Assembly (NCBI RefSeq): GCF_030315745.1
Contig: NZ_JASXSH010000017.1
Coordinates: forward strand, 1 to 64,000
DNA from: Gordonia heveisoli
GTDB taxonomy: Bacteria; Actinomycetota; Actinomycetes; Mycobacteriales; Mycobacteriaceae
DNA: 64,000 bases
Direction: 5' to 3'
A program made the translations under genes and the position numbers. The notes beneath the pieces were generated by a model. The model searched no databases. It saw nothing but the letters and a program-made list of their open reading frames with translations, and had not been told where the DNA came from. Below, in pieces: positions 25,408 to 33,975 of the stretch (within the stretch, counting starts at the first letter, position 1; the number at the start of each line of letters is the position of its first letter).

Positions 25408-27081
25408 TCAGTTGATGCGGTCGCCGATCTCCTCGGGATCCCGCGCCACGGCGTCGTCGGCGTCGTCGGCGTCGTCGGGATCATCGGTGTCGCCGGGGAT
25501 CTCGTCGAGGATTTCCTCGTCGATCTCGGTGACCCGCCGTGGCGTGATCCACAACAGCACCAGGGCGCCGACCACCAGTACTGAACCCAGCACGATGCAG
25601 GCCTGGTTCATCGGTTCGATGAAGGCCTGCTGCGCACCTTCACTGATGCGCTGTGCGAGCGGGGCGGCCTGTGCGGGCAACTGGGCGACTACCTCGGTGG
25701 CCTCGGCCAGTGACCTCGAAATATGTTCGGCGGCTTCGTCGGCCACGGCCTGAGGTTGGCCGGCCGCGGTGAGCTGTGCGCGGGCGAGGTCTGCGGTCTC
25801 GCGGATGCGGGAGGTGTATCCGGCGGCCAGGATCGACCCGGCCAGGGCGATGCCGATGGCGGCGCCGAGTTCGCGTGCGGTGTCGTTGACCGCGGAACCG
25901 ATGCCCTGATTGTCCAGCGGGGTGTTGGACATGATGGCCGTCGTCGACGGGGCGGTGGCCAGGCCGATACCGGTGGCGCACAGCGCGATCAACCAGATAG
26001 ATCCCCAATAGGTGTGGTAGTCGACGGTGCCGAGCAGGATCATGCCGATACCGGCGAGCAGGATGCCGCCACCGAGAACGAAACGCAGCGAGTGGAATCG
26101 CACTGCCACCCAGTTGCCGAGCAGTCCGAAGGCGACGGTCGCGGTGACCATCGGGATCAGGCCGATCGCCGACTGTAGTGCGCTGTAACCGAAGACGAGC
26201 TGTAGTCGTTGGAGGAAGAGGAAGAAGATCGCGAAGGAGGCGAAGAACTGCAAGGACACCGACAGCGAGCCTGCCGAGAAGGCCCGGTTGGTGAACAGTC
26301 GGACGTCCAGCAGCTGATGGCGCCGACGCAGTTCGATGAACACGAACAACGCCGCGCAGGCCACGCCGAGGATCAGGCCGCAGATGACCAGGGCGTCGTC
26401 CCAGCCCCGGTGAGGCGCCTCCAGTAGTCCCAGCACGATCGCGGCGACCGCGATGATCGAGGTGACCGAGCCGGGGAAGTCGAAGGGATCGGGATGCCGG
26501 TCCTTGGAGGTGCCGATCGTCAGGCACAGGGCGGCCATCAGAGTGGCGGAGCCGGCGAAGGCGATGAAGATCGATTCCCACGAGAAGAATTCGAGTAGGA
26601 CTCCGGTGCCGAAGAGCCCGACGACCGCCCCGGCCCCCGCGATCGCAGCCCAGACGCTGATCGCGAACGGCCGTTTGGTCGGTGGCACTCCCGACGTGAT
26701 CAGCGAGAGTGTCGTCGGCATGATCAGTGCGGCGGCGAGACCGGCGAAGCAGCGGGTGGCGATCAGTTGGGTCGGCCCCGATACCCAGATGGCCAGGAGC
26801 GAGGCGATGGCGAACAGGATGAGGCCGACGATGAGGACCCCGCGTCGGCCGAAGCGGTCGCCGATCGCACCGGCGGGTAACAGTAGTGCCGCCATCACCA
26901 GGGTGTACCCGTCGATGATCCACGTCATCTGACCGGAGTCGGCGCCGGTGGCGATGGCGATGTCGGGAAGCGCGGTGTTGAGTGCGGCCATCGCGGCGAC
27001 GACCATGCTCACCGCACAGCAGGAGATGAAGATGAGCCATGCGGACCGTAGATCCATCCGGTCATCGGTCTTCTGGTTCAT
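25408..27081 (-). CDS. MFS drug/H+ antiporter, 14-helix (DHA2/EmrB-QacA) type
   Basis: A 557-residue membrane protein. ATG 27081 is chosen: AGGGG lies at a good distance and the preceding codons are not conserved-looking. About fourteen hydrophobic segments are visible. Motifs include NTALPDIAIATGADSGQMTWIIDGYTL in helix 1-2 and GAIGDRFGRRGVLIVG (motif A) near residue 75. The last ~30 residues are strongly acidic and Asp-rich (DEEILDEIPGDTDDPDDADD), an unusual cytoplasmic tail. The likely role is proton-driven export of a hydrophobic compound; next to sterol genes it might move toxic intermediates, but that is inference. Its promoter region contains palindromes at 27123 and 27143. Confidence 0.88.
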   Translation of the reverse strand: MNQKTDDRMDLRSAWLIFISCCAVSMVVAAMAALNTALPDIAIATGADSGQMTWIIDGYTLVMAALLLPAGAIGDRFGRRGVLIVGLILFAIASLLAIWVSGPTQLIATRCFAGLAAALIMPTTLSLITSGVPPTKRPFAISVWAAIAGAGAVVGLFGTGVLLEFFSWESIFIAFAGSATLMAALCLTIGTSKDRHPDPFDFPGSVTSIIAVAAIVLGLLEAPHRGWDDALVICGLILGVACAALFVFIELRRRHQLLDVRLFTNRAFSAGSLSVSLQFFASFAIFFLFLQRLQLVFGYSALQSAIGLIPMVTATVAFGLLGNWVAVRFHSLRFVLGGGILLAGIGMILLGTVDYHTYWGSIWLIALCATGIGLATAPSTTAIMSNTPLDNQGIGSAVNDTARELGAAIGIALAGSILAAGYTSRIRETADLARAQLTAAGQPQAVADEAAEHISRSLAEATEVVAQLPAQAAPLAQRISEGAQQAFIEPMNQACIVLGSVLVVGALVLLWITPRRVTEIDEEILDEIPGDTDDPDDADDADDAVARDPEEIGDRIN

Positions 27082-27122
27082 CGCGGAATCCCCTGTATCA
27101 TCATGATGCTGTTTCGTTATCC

Positions 27123-27155
27123 GACACGCGTGTCTCACATCTCACTCTCAGAGTG
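27123..27155. promoter_or_regulatory. Palindromes upstream of the DHA2 exporter
   Basis: GACACGCGTGTC (27123-27134) is a perfect 12-base palindrome, and CACTCT-c-AGAGTG (27143-27155) is a second perfect inverted repeat. Both are 42-74 bases upstream of the exporter start. They are plausible operators for a TetR- or MarR-type sensor encoded elsewhere. No adjacent regulator gene exists. Confidence 0.45.
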
Positions 27156-27249
27156 CAACATGTGACACATTGATCACTGCAGTACCAACGCGGTGACCGT
27201 GGAACCCGCGGCCCCCGTTGCTCCGGATAACCGAAAGTGGTGACAGGTC

Positions 27250-27390
27250 ATGGCCTCACCCCAGGTCGCTCCTTCTCAACGTACCGACTGCTCACCTGCG
27301 CGGGTACATGTTTGGCGTGTGCTGTCGATGCTCGCCGCCCTCGTCGGCGTGGTCGTCGCATTGCTGCTCATCGTGACCTCCGCTGCCTGA
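27250..27390 (+). CDS. Small single-pass membrane protein (46 residues)
   Basis: ATG 27250 to TGA 27390 encodes 46 residues. An 18-residue polar N-terminus (MASPQVAPSQRTDCSPAR) is followed by a convincing transmembrane helix, MLAALVGVVVALLLIVTS, ending two residues before the stop. GACAGG lies just upstream but close to the start, so the ribosome binding site is only moderate. Codon third positions are GC-rich like neighbouring genes. It is divergent from the exporter and ends 15 bases before the convergent gene. No family is recognised. Confidence 0.5.
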   Translation: MASPQVAPSQRTDCSPARVHVWRVLSMLAALVGVVVALLLIVTSAA

Positions 27391-27405
27391 GGGCGGCGAA
27401 CGGTA

Positions 27406-27837
27406 TCAGGCCGCGTGTCGCTCGATCGCGGCACCGACCCGCGGCAGTGCGGCGACGACATACGTCTTTGCCTTGCCGCGCAGCGATCCATAGATCTTCG
27501 CCAGCGCAGGCTTCGCGGACTCGGCCTGATCGTCGGTGACAGTCAGCAGGGCCTCGGCCGCGGCATCGCCGTTGGCGGCGAGGTGATCTCCGAACGCGAC
27601 ACCGGCAGGCTTGCTGTCCCAGAACGGCGCCAGTGCGGTCAAGAAGTCCGGCAGCAGCACATCGGTGGCGTGATGGACGACGCCCGGCTTGACCTTCTGC
27701 GCAGCGGCGAAACCGGCCTTGACCGCGGTACCGCTCAGTCCCTTCTGGTCGGCGACCTCGGCCTCGATCACGCCGACCAGGTCGGCGACGACGGCCTGGC
27801 GGTTGTTCTCCAGCAACGGCGTCAGCGAATCGCTCAT
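27406..27837 (-). CDS. Conserved actinobacterial protein, probably DUF6918 family
   Basis: A 143-residue soluble, mostly helical protein from ATG 27837. It contains NNRQAVVADLVGVIEAEVAD, QKGLSGTAVKAGFAAAQKVKPG, ATDVLLPDFLTALAPFW and YGSLRGKAKTYVVAALPRVG. I recall this pattern as a conserved mycobacterial/Gordonia family (DUF6918) with no known function. No catalytic motif stands out. It stands downstream of a strong terminator that isolates it from the kstD unit. Confidence 0.75.
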   Translation of the reverse strand: MSDSLTPLLENNRQAVVADLVGVIEAEVADQKGLSGTAVKAGFAAAQKVKPGVVHHATDVLLPDFLTALAPFWDSKPAGVAFGDHLAANGDAAAEALLTVTDDQAESAKPALAKIYGSLRGKAKTYVVAALPRVGAAIERHAA

Positions 27838-27923
27838 CTCGGTGGGTTCTCCCTCAGTGGTGGTTCGGCAAAGATGCGCGGAGTGAATCTCCGCGTGGTG
27901 CACGAGAAGCTTAGCGGCACTTA

Positions 27924-27966
27924 TTGGTTGCGGCCCCACCCGGAATCCGGGTGGGGCCGCAACCAA
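27924..27966 (-). terminator. Strong hairpin terminator of the kstD unit
   Basis: Twenty-base perfect arms (27924-27943 and 27947-27966) with a three-base aat loop. It lies 16 bases beyond the stop of the MaoC gene at 27983 and ahead of the DUF6918 start at 27837, all on the minus strand. It would end the kstD transcript. Confidence 0.88.
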
Positions 27967-27982
27967 CTGGTTCGACAGTCGG

Positions 27983-28846
27983 TCAGGCTCGTGTGAGCAC
28001 CACATTGCCCAGCGCCGGCGCATCGTCGCGTTCGGCGACCGTGGCGGTGATCAGCAGGCGCGCCCCGTCCTCCCAGACGTTGACGTTCAGCGTCTCACCG
28101 GGGAATACGATGCCCGCGAACGATGCCGCGAAGTCGCCGACCGCACCGACATCGCCGTCGAGAAGCGCGTCGGTGACGGTCCGGCAGACGGTGCCGTAGC
28201 TGCACAGCCCATGCAGGATCGGGCGCGGAAACCCCGCGCCCTTGGCGAAGTCCGGATCCGAGTGCAGCGGATTGCGGTCGCCGCAGAGGCGGTACAGCAA
28301 GGCCTGCTGGGGCAGGGTGGTGGCCCGCAACCGGTGGTCGGGTGCCCGGTCGGGATAGTCGACCTTCGCCGAACTGCCGCGTTCGCCGCCAAAGCCGCCT
28401 TCGCCCTTGGCGAAGATCGACGAGCGCGACGTCCACAGCGGCTGACCGTCCTCGTCGCTGGTGGTCACGGACTCCTGAACGATGACCGCGGCCGCACCCT
28501 TGTCCTGTAGTTCGGCGATACGGGTACGCGTGGTGGCCTTGCCGTCGGCCGGGATCGGCCGGTGGACGGTGACCTGCTGACTACCGTGGACCACCTTCGC
28601 GAGGTCGATGTCGACGCCGGGGAAGGAAACCTTCGGCGGTTCGGTTGCGTGGAAGCTCGGTGCGACGGTGGCGAAGGTCGGGAGGACCTTGGGTGCCGAG
28701 TCGTGCACGTAGGCGAGCCCGGCCGCATCCATCGGGTCGGCGGCGGCACCCACCGCGAGGTGGTAGAGCGCGACGTCGGACGCAGTCCACGAGAAGGTGA
28801 CCTCGGGCAGCTCCGCCCCGAGCGCGACACTGGGATCGATGGGCAT
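27983..28846 (-). CDS. Steroid enoyl-CoA hydratase, double MaoC type (Hsd4B/Rv3538-like)
   Basis: A 287-residue protein with two hot-dog halves. The N-terminal half binds the acyl chain (YHLAVGAAADPMDAAGLAYVHD). The C-terminal half carries the hydratase-2 motif YRLCGDRNPLHSDPDFAKGAG with Asp and His, then PRPILHGLCSYGTVCR. Rv3538 (hsd4B), the next-door neighbour of kstD in M. tuberculosis, has the same length and architecture and hydrates steroid side-chain enoyl-CoA. The name hsd4B reflects homology to the mammalian peroxisomal type 4 enzyme, but the dehydrogenase domain is not present. It follows kstD by three bases in the same operon. Confidence 0.87.
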   Translation of the reverse strand: MPIDPSVALGAELPEVTFSWTASDVALYHLAVGAAADPMDAAGLAYVHDSAPKVLPTFATVAPSFHATEPPKVSFPGVDIDLAKVVHGSQQVTVHRPIPADGKATTRTRIAELQDKGAAAVIVQESVTTSDEDGQPLWTSRSSIFAKGEGGFGGERGSSAKVDYPDRAPDHRLRATTLPQQALLYRLCGDRNPLHSDPDFAKGAGFPRPILHGLCSYGTVCRTVTDALLDGDVGAVGDFAASFAGIVFPGETLNVNVWEDGARLLITATVAERDDAPALGNVVLTRA

Positions 28847-28849
28847 GAC

Positions 28850-30598
28850 TCAGGCTCCCTTCGGGCCGGCCGTCGCGTCGGCCTTGGTGGTGGCCGCCTT
28901 GTCCGCGCAGTCGAGTGCGGCGAGGTAGCCGAAGACCATCGCGGGCCCGATGGTGGCGCCCGGGCCGGCATAGGTGTGGCCCATCACCGGTGCGCTGGTG
29001 TTGCCCGCGGCGTAGAGCCCGTCGATGACCGAACCGTCGGCGCGCAGTGCGCGGCCCGCGGCGTCGGCGTCGATGCCACCCTTGGTGCCGAGGTCGCCGG
29101 GCACCATCTTGACCGCGTAGAACGGCGCCTTGGCGACCTGGCCGAGGCTGGGGTTGGGCTTGTTGGTGATGTCGCCGTAGTAGTGGTCGTAGCCGCTGTC
29201 GCCGCGACCGAAGTCCTCGTCGACGCCCTTGCGCGCGAACCCGTTGAACCGGTCGGTGGTGGCGATCAGCTTCTCGACCGGCACGCCGATCTTCTCGGCG
29301 AGTTCGGCGATGGTGCCGGCCTTGACGACGACACCCGACTCGTACCACTTCTTCGGAAGCGGCTGACGTGCGTTGATACCCGCGAACAGGTAGCGGTTGC
29401 GGCAGCGCTGGTCGAAGATCAGCCAGGACGGGACATTCTCACCCGGCCCGTCGCCCTGACCGAATTCGCCGCCGTACATCTGATGGACGGCTTCGACGTA
29501 GGGGAGCGATTCGTTCATGAACCGATCGCCACGCGTGTTCACGATGAAGGTGCCGGGCACCGAACGCTCCGACAACGCGAACCACGGGCCGCGTGGAAGG
29601 GGGATCGTCGGGCCCCACCAGGCGTCGTCCATATGCGAGACGGCGGCGCCGATCTTGAGGCCCGCCTCGATCCCGTCGCCGGTGTTGCTCGGCGCGCCGG
29701 TGGTCCAGTCCGAGCCGATCGGGTCGCGCTGGTACTTCTTGCGCATCTCGGCGTTGTGCTCGAAACCGCCGCACGCGAGGATCACGCCGTGGCGGGCGTT
29801 GATCTCGAATCGCTTGCCATCGGATTCGGCGACGACGCCGGTCACCCGACCGTCTTCGGTGATCAGGTCGACGAGCCCCGTGTTCAGGCGCAGCGGGACG
29901 CCGGCGGAGCGCAGACCGAGCAGTAGTTCCGCGGTGAGGGCGGCGCCCATGGCGATGAGCTTCTTGCCGCGGCTACGCGCCCAGAAGAACCGGCCGCCGA
30001 CCTTGGCCATCCGCAGCGGACCGCGCCAGTGCCGGAGACCGGTGTTGAGCCAGCGGTAATCCGATTGCAGCACAACCATGTTCAGCGGAGCCTTGGTGTA
30101 CTGCGGATGGAGCGTCTTGAGGTCGTCGCCGAGTTTGCGGGCGTCGAACGGGCGCGGTTCGACCGAGCGGCCGCCGAGACGGCCACCGGGGGCTTCGGGA
30201 TAGTAGTCGGAGTAGTTCTTGACCCACTCCAGGTCGAGGGGTGCGTGCGCGATGAGGAAGTCGAGGGCCTCCGGGCCGCGGTCGATGTAGGCGTCGATCC
30301 GGTCGGCCGGGGCATGCGGGCCGATGATCGCGTGAACGTACTCGCGCGCCTGCTCGCGATCGTCGGGTACGCCGTCACGCTGGAGTACCGAGTTGCCGGG
30401 GATCCAGACGCCGCCGCCCGAGCGTGACGTCGAACCGCCCCAGTAGGGCGATTTCTCGATCAGGACGGTCTTGAGGCCCTTGTTCGCGGCGGTGATCGCT
30501 GCGCTCAGCCCGGCGCCACCGGCTCCGACGACGATGACGTCGTAGGTCTCGGTCGCGCTGCTGTCATCCTGCTGTGCTGGTTCGGTGGAGCCGGCCAT
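28850..30598 (-). CDS. kstD: 3-Ketosteroid delta-1-dehydrogenase KstD
   Basis: A 582-residue flavoprotein from ATG 30598 behind GAAGGGACACCC. The FAD dinucleotide motif VVGAGGAGLSAAITAANKG is near residue 25; GGSTSRSGGGVWIPGN follows. The C-terminal FAD/active-site region reads GLYAAGNTSAPVMGHTYAGPG and ATIGPAMVFGYLAALDCA. KstD introduces the 1,2 double bond into the steroid A ring, which with 9-alpha-hydroxylation opens ring B. It heads a two-gene unit with the MaoC hydratase and has two candidate KstR operators 26-62 bases upstream. Confidence 0.95.
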   Translation of the reverse strand: MAGSTEPAQQDDSSATETYDVIVVGAGGAGLSAAITAANKGLKTVLIEKSPYWGGSTSRSGGGVWIPGNSVLQRDGVPDDREQAREYVHAIIGPHAPADRIDAYIDRGPEALDFLIAHAPLDLEWVKNYSDYYPEAPGGRLGGRSVEPRPFDARKLGDDLKTLHPQYTKAPLNMVVLQSDYRWLNTGLRHWRGPLRMAKVGGRFFWARSRGKKLIAMGAALTAELLLGLRSAGVPLRLNTGLVDLITEDGRVTGVVAESDGKRFEINARHGVILACGGFEHNAEMRKKYQRDPIGSDWTTGAPSNTGDGIEAGLKIGAAVSHMDDAWWGPTIPLPRGPWFALSERSVPGTFIVNTRGDRFMNESLPYVEAVHQMYGGEFGQGDGPGENVPSWLIFDQRCRNRYLFAGINARQPLPKKWYESGVVVKAGTIAELAEKIGVPVEKLIATTDRFNGFARKGVDEDFGRGDSGYDHYYGDITNKPNPSLGQVAKAPFYAVKMVPGDLGTKGGIDADAAGRALRADGSVIDGLYAAGNTSAPVMGHTYAGPGATIGPAMVFGYLAALDCADKAATTKADATAGPKGA

Positions 30599-30623
30599 GG
30601 GTGTCCCTTCATGCGCCACGGGG

Positions 30624-30660
30624 TGCAACGTGTTCTACCCACGAATTAGAACACGTTTCA
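30624..30660. promoter_or_regulatory. Paired KstR operators in the kstD promoter
   Basis: TGCAACGTGTTCTA (30624-30637) and TAGAACACGTTTCA (30647-30660) both fit TnnAACnnGTTnnA. Together the inner parts form an 11-base inverted repeat (TAGAACACGTT against AACGTGTTCTA). The pair lies between kstD and the divergent patatin gene. It is the only double site I see in the window. Confidence 0.85.
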
Positions 30661-30796
30661 GAAATGGTTCGCCAGTAGGTAGTGCGGACGTATTCCCCGG
30701 TGACCTGGGTACGGGTCGGCGACGATGTCGGTGTCGTTCGCCGAAGTCGAGTAGCGCATTACCCGTGTCGGCCGGTTGACCAGGGTTGACGATGGA

Positions 30797-30815
30797 GGGT
30801 GCGGGGGCCGCACCC
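30797..30815 (+). other. Perfect short hairpin in the patatin leader
   Basis: GGGTGCGG (30797-30804), loop GGG, and CCGCACCC (30808-30815) form an 8-bp all-GC-rich stem that ends four bases before ATG 30820 and 16 before ATG 30832. The flanking genes are divergent, so it is not a terminator of an upstream gene. It would overlap or mask a ribosome site if 30799 or 30820 is the start. Confidence 0.5.
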
Positions 30816-30831
30816 GACGATGGGACTGATC

Positions 30832-33831
30832 ATGACGCGCGGCGATATCCGTGTGAGTCGGCCGGCGGCCGGCCCCGCGGCGGACCTGCCATCGCAGCCG
30901 GCGACTCGCTGGGTCGACCGGATGCGGGACCGGTCGGCGTTCTGGCCGGTGCTGTTGTTCCTGCTGTTCGCGGCCTGCGCGGTCGCTGTCATCGTCGGGG
31001 CGACGATTTCGACCGATCATCGGCATCTGGCGGTCTACCAGCTGAATCCGGACACCCCCGCACCCGACGTCTCGCATGTCATCTGGTGGGAGATCGTCGC
31101 CGCCGCTGCCTGGGCGGTGTTGCTCGGTGTCAGCGCGGTGATGGTGCACGTCTACGCGTTCACCAAGATCATGCGTGACCTGGCTCTCGGTGCGCTCGCG
31201 TTGGCTTCGGTCGCACTGGCCGCGGACCTCACTCAGGTCGCCTTTTATTTCACCGACTGGCGGATGGCGATGGCGGTCGCGGCCGTCATCAAGTACGTGG
31301 CGTTGCTGGCGGTGCTGCCGGTCGTTTTCGGTGTCGTCGTCGTGGTGGCGCGACAGATCTGTCGGTACTGCGCGACCGGTCGGCCGCCGGTGCCTCGGCG
31401 TCTCGCCGACTTCCTCGCTCGCAATCGCGTCGATGTGCCGGGCACGCTGATCGTGCATGGTCTCGATCGCGGTACCGCACCCGACGACCAACAGGGCTGG
31501 GCGCGCGCCTACGAGGTACCCGGACTGGGCCGTCCTGCCGCCGGGCAACTGGGTGCGGCGCTCTGCCTGTCCGGCGGTGGGATTCGCGCGGCCTGCGTCG
31601 CGATGGGGGTGATGCAGACATTGGGGCAGAGCGAGGTGGTGACCGCCGACGCCGACGACCAGGCCGTGCCGCGTAAGGCTCTCGACTCGTTCGACTACAT
31701 CATCTCCGTCTCGGGTGGCGGGTACAGTGCGGGTGCGCATCTGCTGGCCGGGCGCGATGACGGCTGCGCCGAACCGTCGTCGGCACTCCTGTCGGAACGA
31801 TTCACGGAAGGTTCGCCGGAGTTCGAGCACATTCGGCGCAACTCGAGCTTCCTCGGTGATTCCGCGGGCAATTTCCTGACGGCACTCGGTGTGATCCTGC
31901 GGAATCTGTTCATCGCCATGGTCACCCTGTTGGCGCCTGCGGTCCTGATAGGGACGCTGAGCGGCGTTGTGCTGCGGGTCATTCCGATCAATGCGATCGC
32001 ACCCAGGTCGCCCGGGGCCTGGGTGATCGACGATCGCATCTATGCGGTCGGGATCGCGATCGCGGTGACCATTGCGATCGGGGCGTTGGGCATGTTGTAC
32101 GCGACCAGCGCAGAACTGGTCGGCACCGGAACACGGGCGACGCGCCGGAATCAACGTGGCCTGCGGGTCGTGCAGGCCTGCGGCGCATTCGTCTTCGCGA
32201 TCGCGTTCGCGACGATCGCGATACCGGCGATCATGCGCACCGGATGGAATATGACCCATTCGTCGTCGGGCGGCCCGGGGACCGGCGGATACCTAGGCGG
32301 CTTCACGCTGATCTTCGTCCTGCAGTTCGGTGGTGCTCTCGTCGCGATGTTCTGGAAGAAGCGGGTGAGCTGGATCGCGCGCCTCAAGCAGCTGGTGAAA
32401 CGGGATGGGCAGTCCGGGGTGGTGGTGGGTGCGGTTCCACGCGGGGTCGTGCCGCTGGTGACGACGGTGCTGTCGCTGGTCGTCCTCGCCGCGGCGTGGC
32501 TGATCACCTTCGGAACTGCCGGGGCGATCTTCTACGACATCGCCGCACGACAGATGGGATGGTCGATCATCTGGCGTGAGCAGGCGTTCATCTGGGTGGT
32601 GGGCGTGGCGCTGTTCGGAACCGTCGTCTTCGGTCTCTTCGACGTCACCTCGGTCAGCCTGCATCCGTTCTACCGTCGTCAGCTCGCCCGGACCTTTGCG
32701 GTGCGTCGTGCCAGGGGTGCCGCCGCGCCGTACCGATACGAGGTGGATACCTTTCTGGACACATACGGCAAGACCCTCCCCGGTCAGCCTGAGTTCGTAT
32801 TCTGCGGTGCGGCCGCAGTCGCCGGCGTCGACAAGCCTCCGCCGGGGCTCAACGCGTTCTCGTACACGATGACGGCCGACTACCTCGGTGGCCCCGACGT
32901 CGGGTACGTGCGCACCTCGGAGATGATTCGGCGCGCGACTCCGCGGATCTCCCGCGATCTGACGGTGCAGGCGGCGATGGCGACGAGCGGGGCGGCGTTC
33001 GCGTCGTCGATGGGGCGGCAGGGTGCATGGTTCGAGAAGTTCCTCGCGGTGTCCGGTGCCCGGCTGGGGACCTGGCTGCCCAATCCGCAGTTCGTACGCG
33101 CGGCGCAGGCGGCGCACGCGCTGCCCAACGCCCTACGGGATATCACTGTGCCGCAACGGTTACCGTTGTTCCGGGCGGCGTCCTACTTCTATCGTGAGAT
33201 CTACGGCATCAAGAACTCACTGGCTCGGTTGGTGCAGGTGACCGATGGCGGGCACTACGAGAACCTCGGATTGGTCGAGGCGTTGCGTCGCCGTTGCCGC
33301 CTCATCTATTGCGTGGACGCGTCGGGGGATCCGCCGGCCACGCTGACGACCCTGCACGAGGCGATACGGCTGGCCAGGTTCGAACTCGGTGTCGAGATCG
33401 ATCTGCATGTCGACGATCTGGCCGCGGTGGTCCCGGGGGACCACGTGCCCGAGGGCGTGGGTGGCGTCGGCGACAAGCTCAAGGGGCGTATCGCGCAGAG
33501 TCCGGTCGTGGTCGGGGAGATCCGCTTTCCGGCCGCGTCCGGTCTGCCGCCCGATCAGCGCACGGGCACGCTCATCTACCTCAAGTCGGTACTGACGCCG
33601 ACATGTCCCGGGTGGATGCTGCGCTATGCGGCGGCCAATCCGATTTTCCCGCACGATTCCACGACCGACCAGTGGTTCGGGGAGGCGCAGTTCGCGGCCT
33701 ATACCGAGCTGGGCCGGGTGATGGGAGCCGACGCCATCGCGAGACCGCATGACGGGTCGAGGTGGTGGGCGCAACGTAGCCGCTCGCGGCGGATCAGAGT
33801 CGCAGCCGGCCGCACGGCGTCCGGTTCATAG
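30832..33831 (+). CDS. Very large polytopic membrane patatin-like phospholipase
   Basis: About 999 residues; ATG 30832 is a choice among GTG 30799, ATG 30820 and ATG 30832, none with a strong ribosome site. Four N-terminal hydrophobic helices (about residues 35-175) precede the patatin core: the oxyanion loop CLSGGGIRAACVAMG near residue 245 and the nucleophile motif ISVSGGGYSAGAHLL near residue 290. Six further hydrophobic segments follow (about 355-610). Only then comes the Asp of the catalytic dyad, in VTDGGHYENLGL near residue 805. The Ser and Asp are thus separated by a membrane block. It is probably a membrane lipid or ester hydrolase. It shares its upstream region with kstD and its KstR sites, so sterol-linked expression is possible. 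Confidence 0.85.
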   Translation: MTRGDIRVSRPAAGPAADLPSQPATRWVDRMRDRSAFWPVLLFLLFAACAVAVIVGATISTDHRHLAVYQLNPDTPAPDVSHVIWWEIVAAAAWAVLLGVSAVMVHVYAFTKIMRDLALGALALASVALAADLTQVAFYFTDWRMAMAVAAVIKYVALLAVLPVVFGVVVVVARQICRYCATGRPPVPRRLADFLARNRVDVPGTLIVHGLDRGTAPDDQQGWARAYEVPGLGRPAAGQLGAALCLSGGGIRAACVAMGVMQTLGQSEVVTADADDQAVPRKALDSFDYIISVSGGGYSAGAHLLAGRDDGCAEPSSALLSERFTEGSPEFEHIRRNSSFLGDSAGNFLTALGVILRNLFIAMVTLLAPAVLIGTLSGVVLRVIPINAIAPRSPGAWVIDDRIYAVGIAIAVTIAIGALGMLYATSAELVGTGTRATRRNQRGLRVVQACGAFVFAIAFATIAIPAIMRTGWNMTHSSSGGPGTGGYLGGFTLIFVLQFGGALVAMFWKKRVSWIARLKQLVKRDGQSGVVVGAVPRGVVPLVTTVLSLVVLAAAWLITFGTAGAIFYDIAARQMGWSIIWREQAFIWVVGVALFGTVVFGLFDVTSVSLHPFYRRQLARTFAVRRARGAAAPYRYEVDTFLDTYGKTLPGQPEFVFCGAAAVAGVDKPPPGLNAFSYTMTADYLGGPDVGYVRTSEMIRRATPRISRDLTVQAAMATSGAAFASSMGRQGAWFEKFLAVSGARLGTWLPNPQFVRAAQAAHALPNALRDITVPQRLPLFRAASYFYREIYGIKNSLARLVQVTDGGHYENLGLVEALRRRCRLIYCVDASGDPPATLTTLHEAIRLARFELGVEIDLHVDDLAAVVPGDHVPEGVGGVGDKLKGRIAQSPVVVGEIRFPAASGLPPDQRTGTLIYLKSVLTPTCPGWMLRYAAANPIFPHDSTTDQWFGEAQFAAYTELGRVMGADAIARPHDGSRWWAQRSRSRRIRVAAGRTASGS

Positions 33832-33854
33832 GCAAACCCCCCCGCACGCAAAAT

Positions 33855-33868
33855 TAGAACGTGTTCTA
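33855..33868. promoter_or_regulatory. KstR operator before the SDR-LLM-SnoaL unit
   Basis: TAGAACGTGTTCTA fits TnnAACnnGTTnnA and is an inverted repeat except at the two central bases. It starts 121 bases before GTG 33976, farther than at the other units, so a leader of about 100 bases is implied, or the start may be further upstream. Confidence 0.88.
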
Positions 33869-33975
33869 CTATTGGCTCCGGGGTGGGCGCGGCTCGTGCA
33901 CGTCACCGTCCCGCTCGCCTCGCTCGCCGACGCTCCGTCCGGAGTTCGGCGGTCTCGAGTGGCAAGGAGTGCGAC

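Noticed and set aside
30658-32259. A 533-codon minus-strand frame and similar long frames opposite the patatin, kstD and ABC fusion genes
   Set aside because: All lie wholly opposite strong genes, have low-complexity Arg/His/Pro composition, and lack ribosome sites or recognisable domains.
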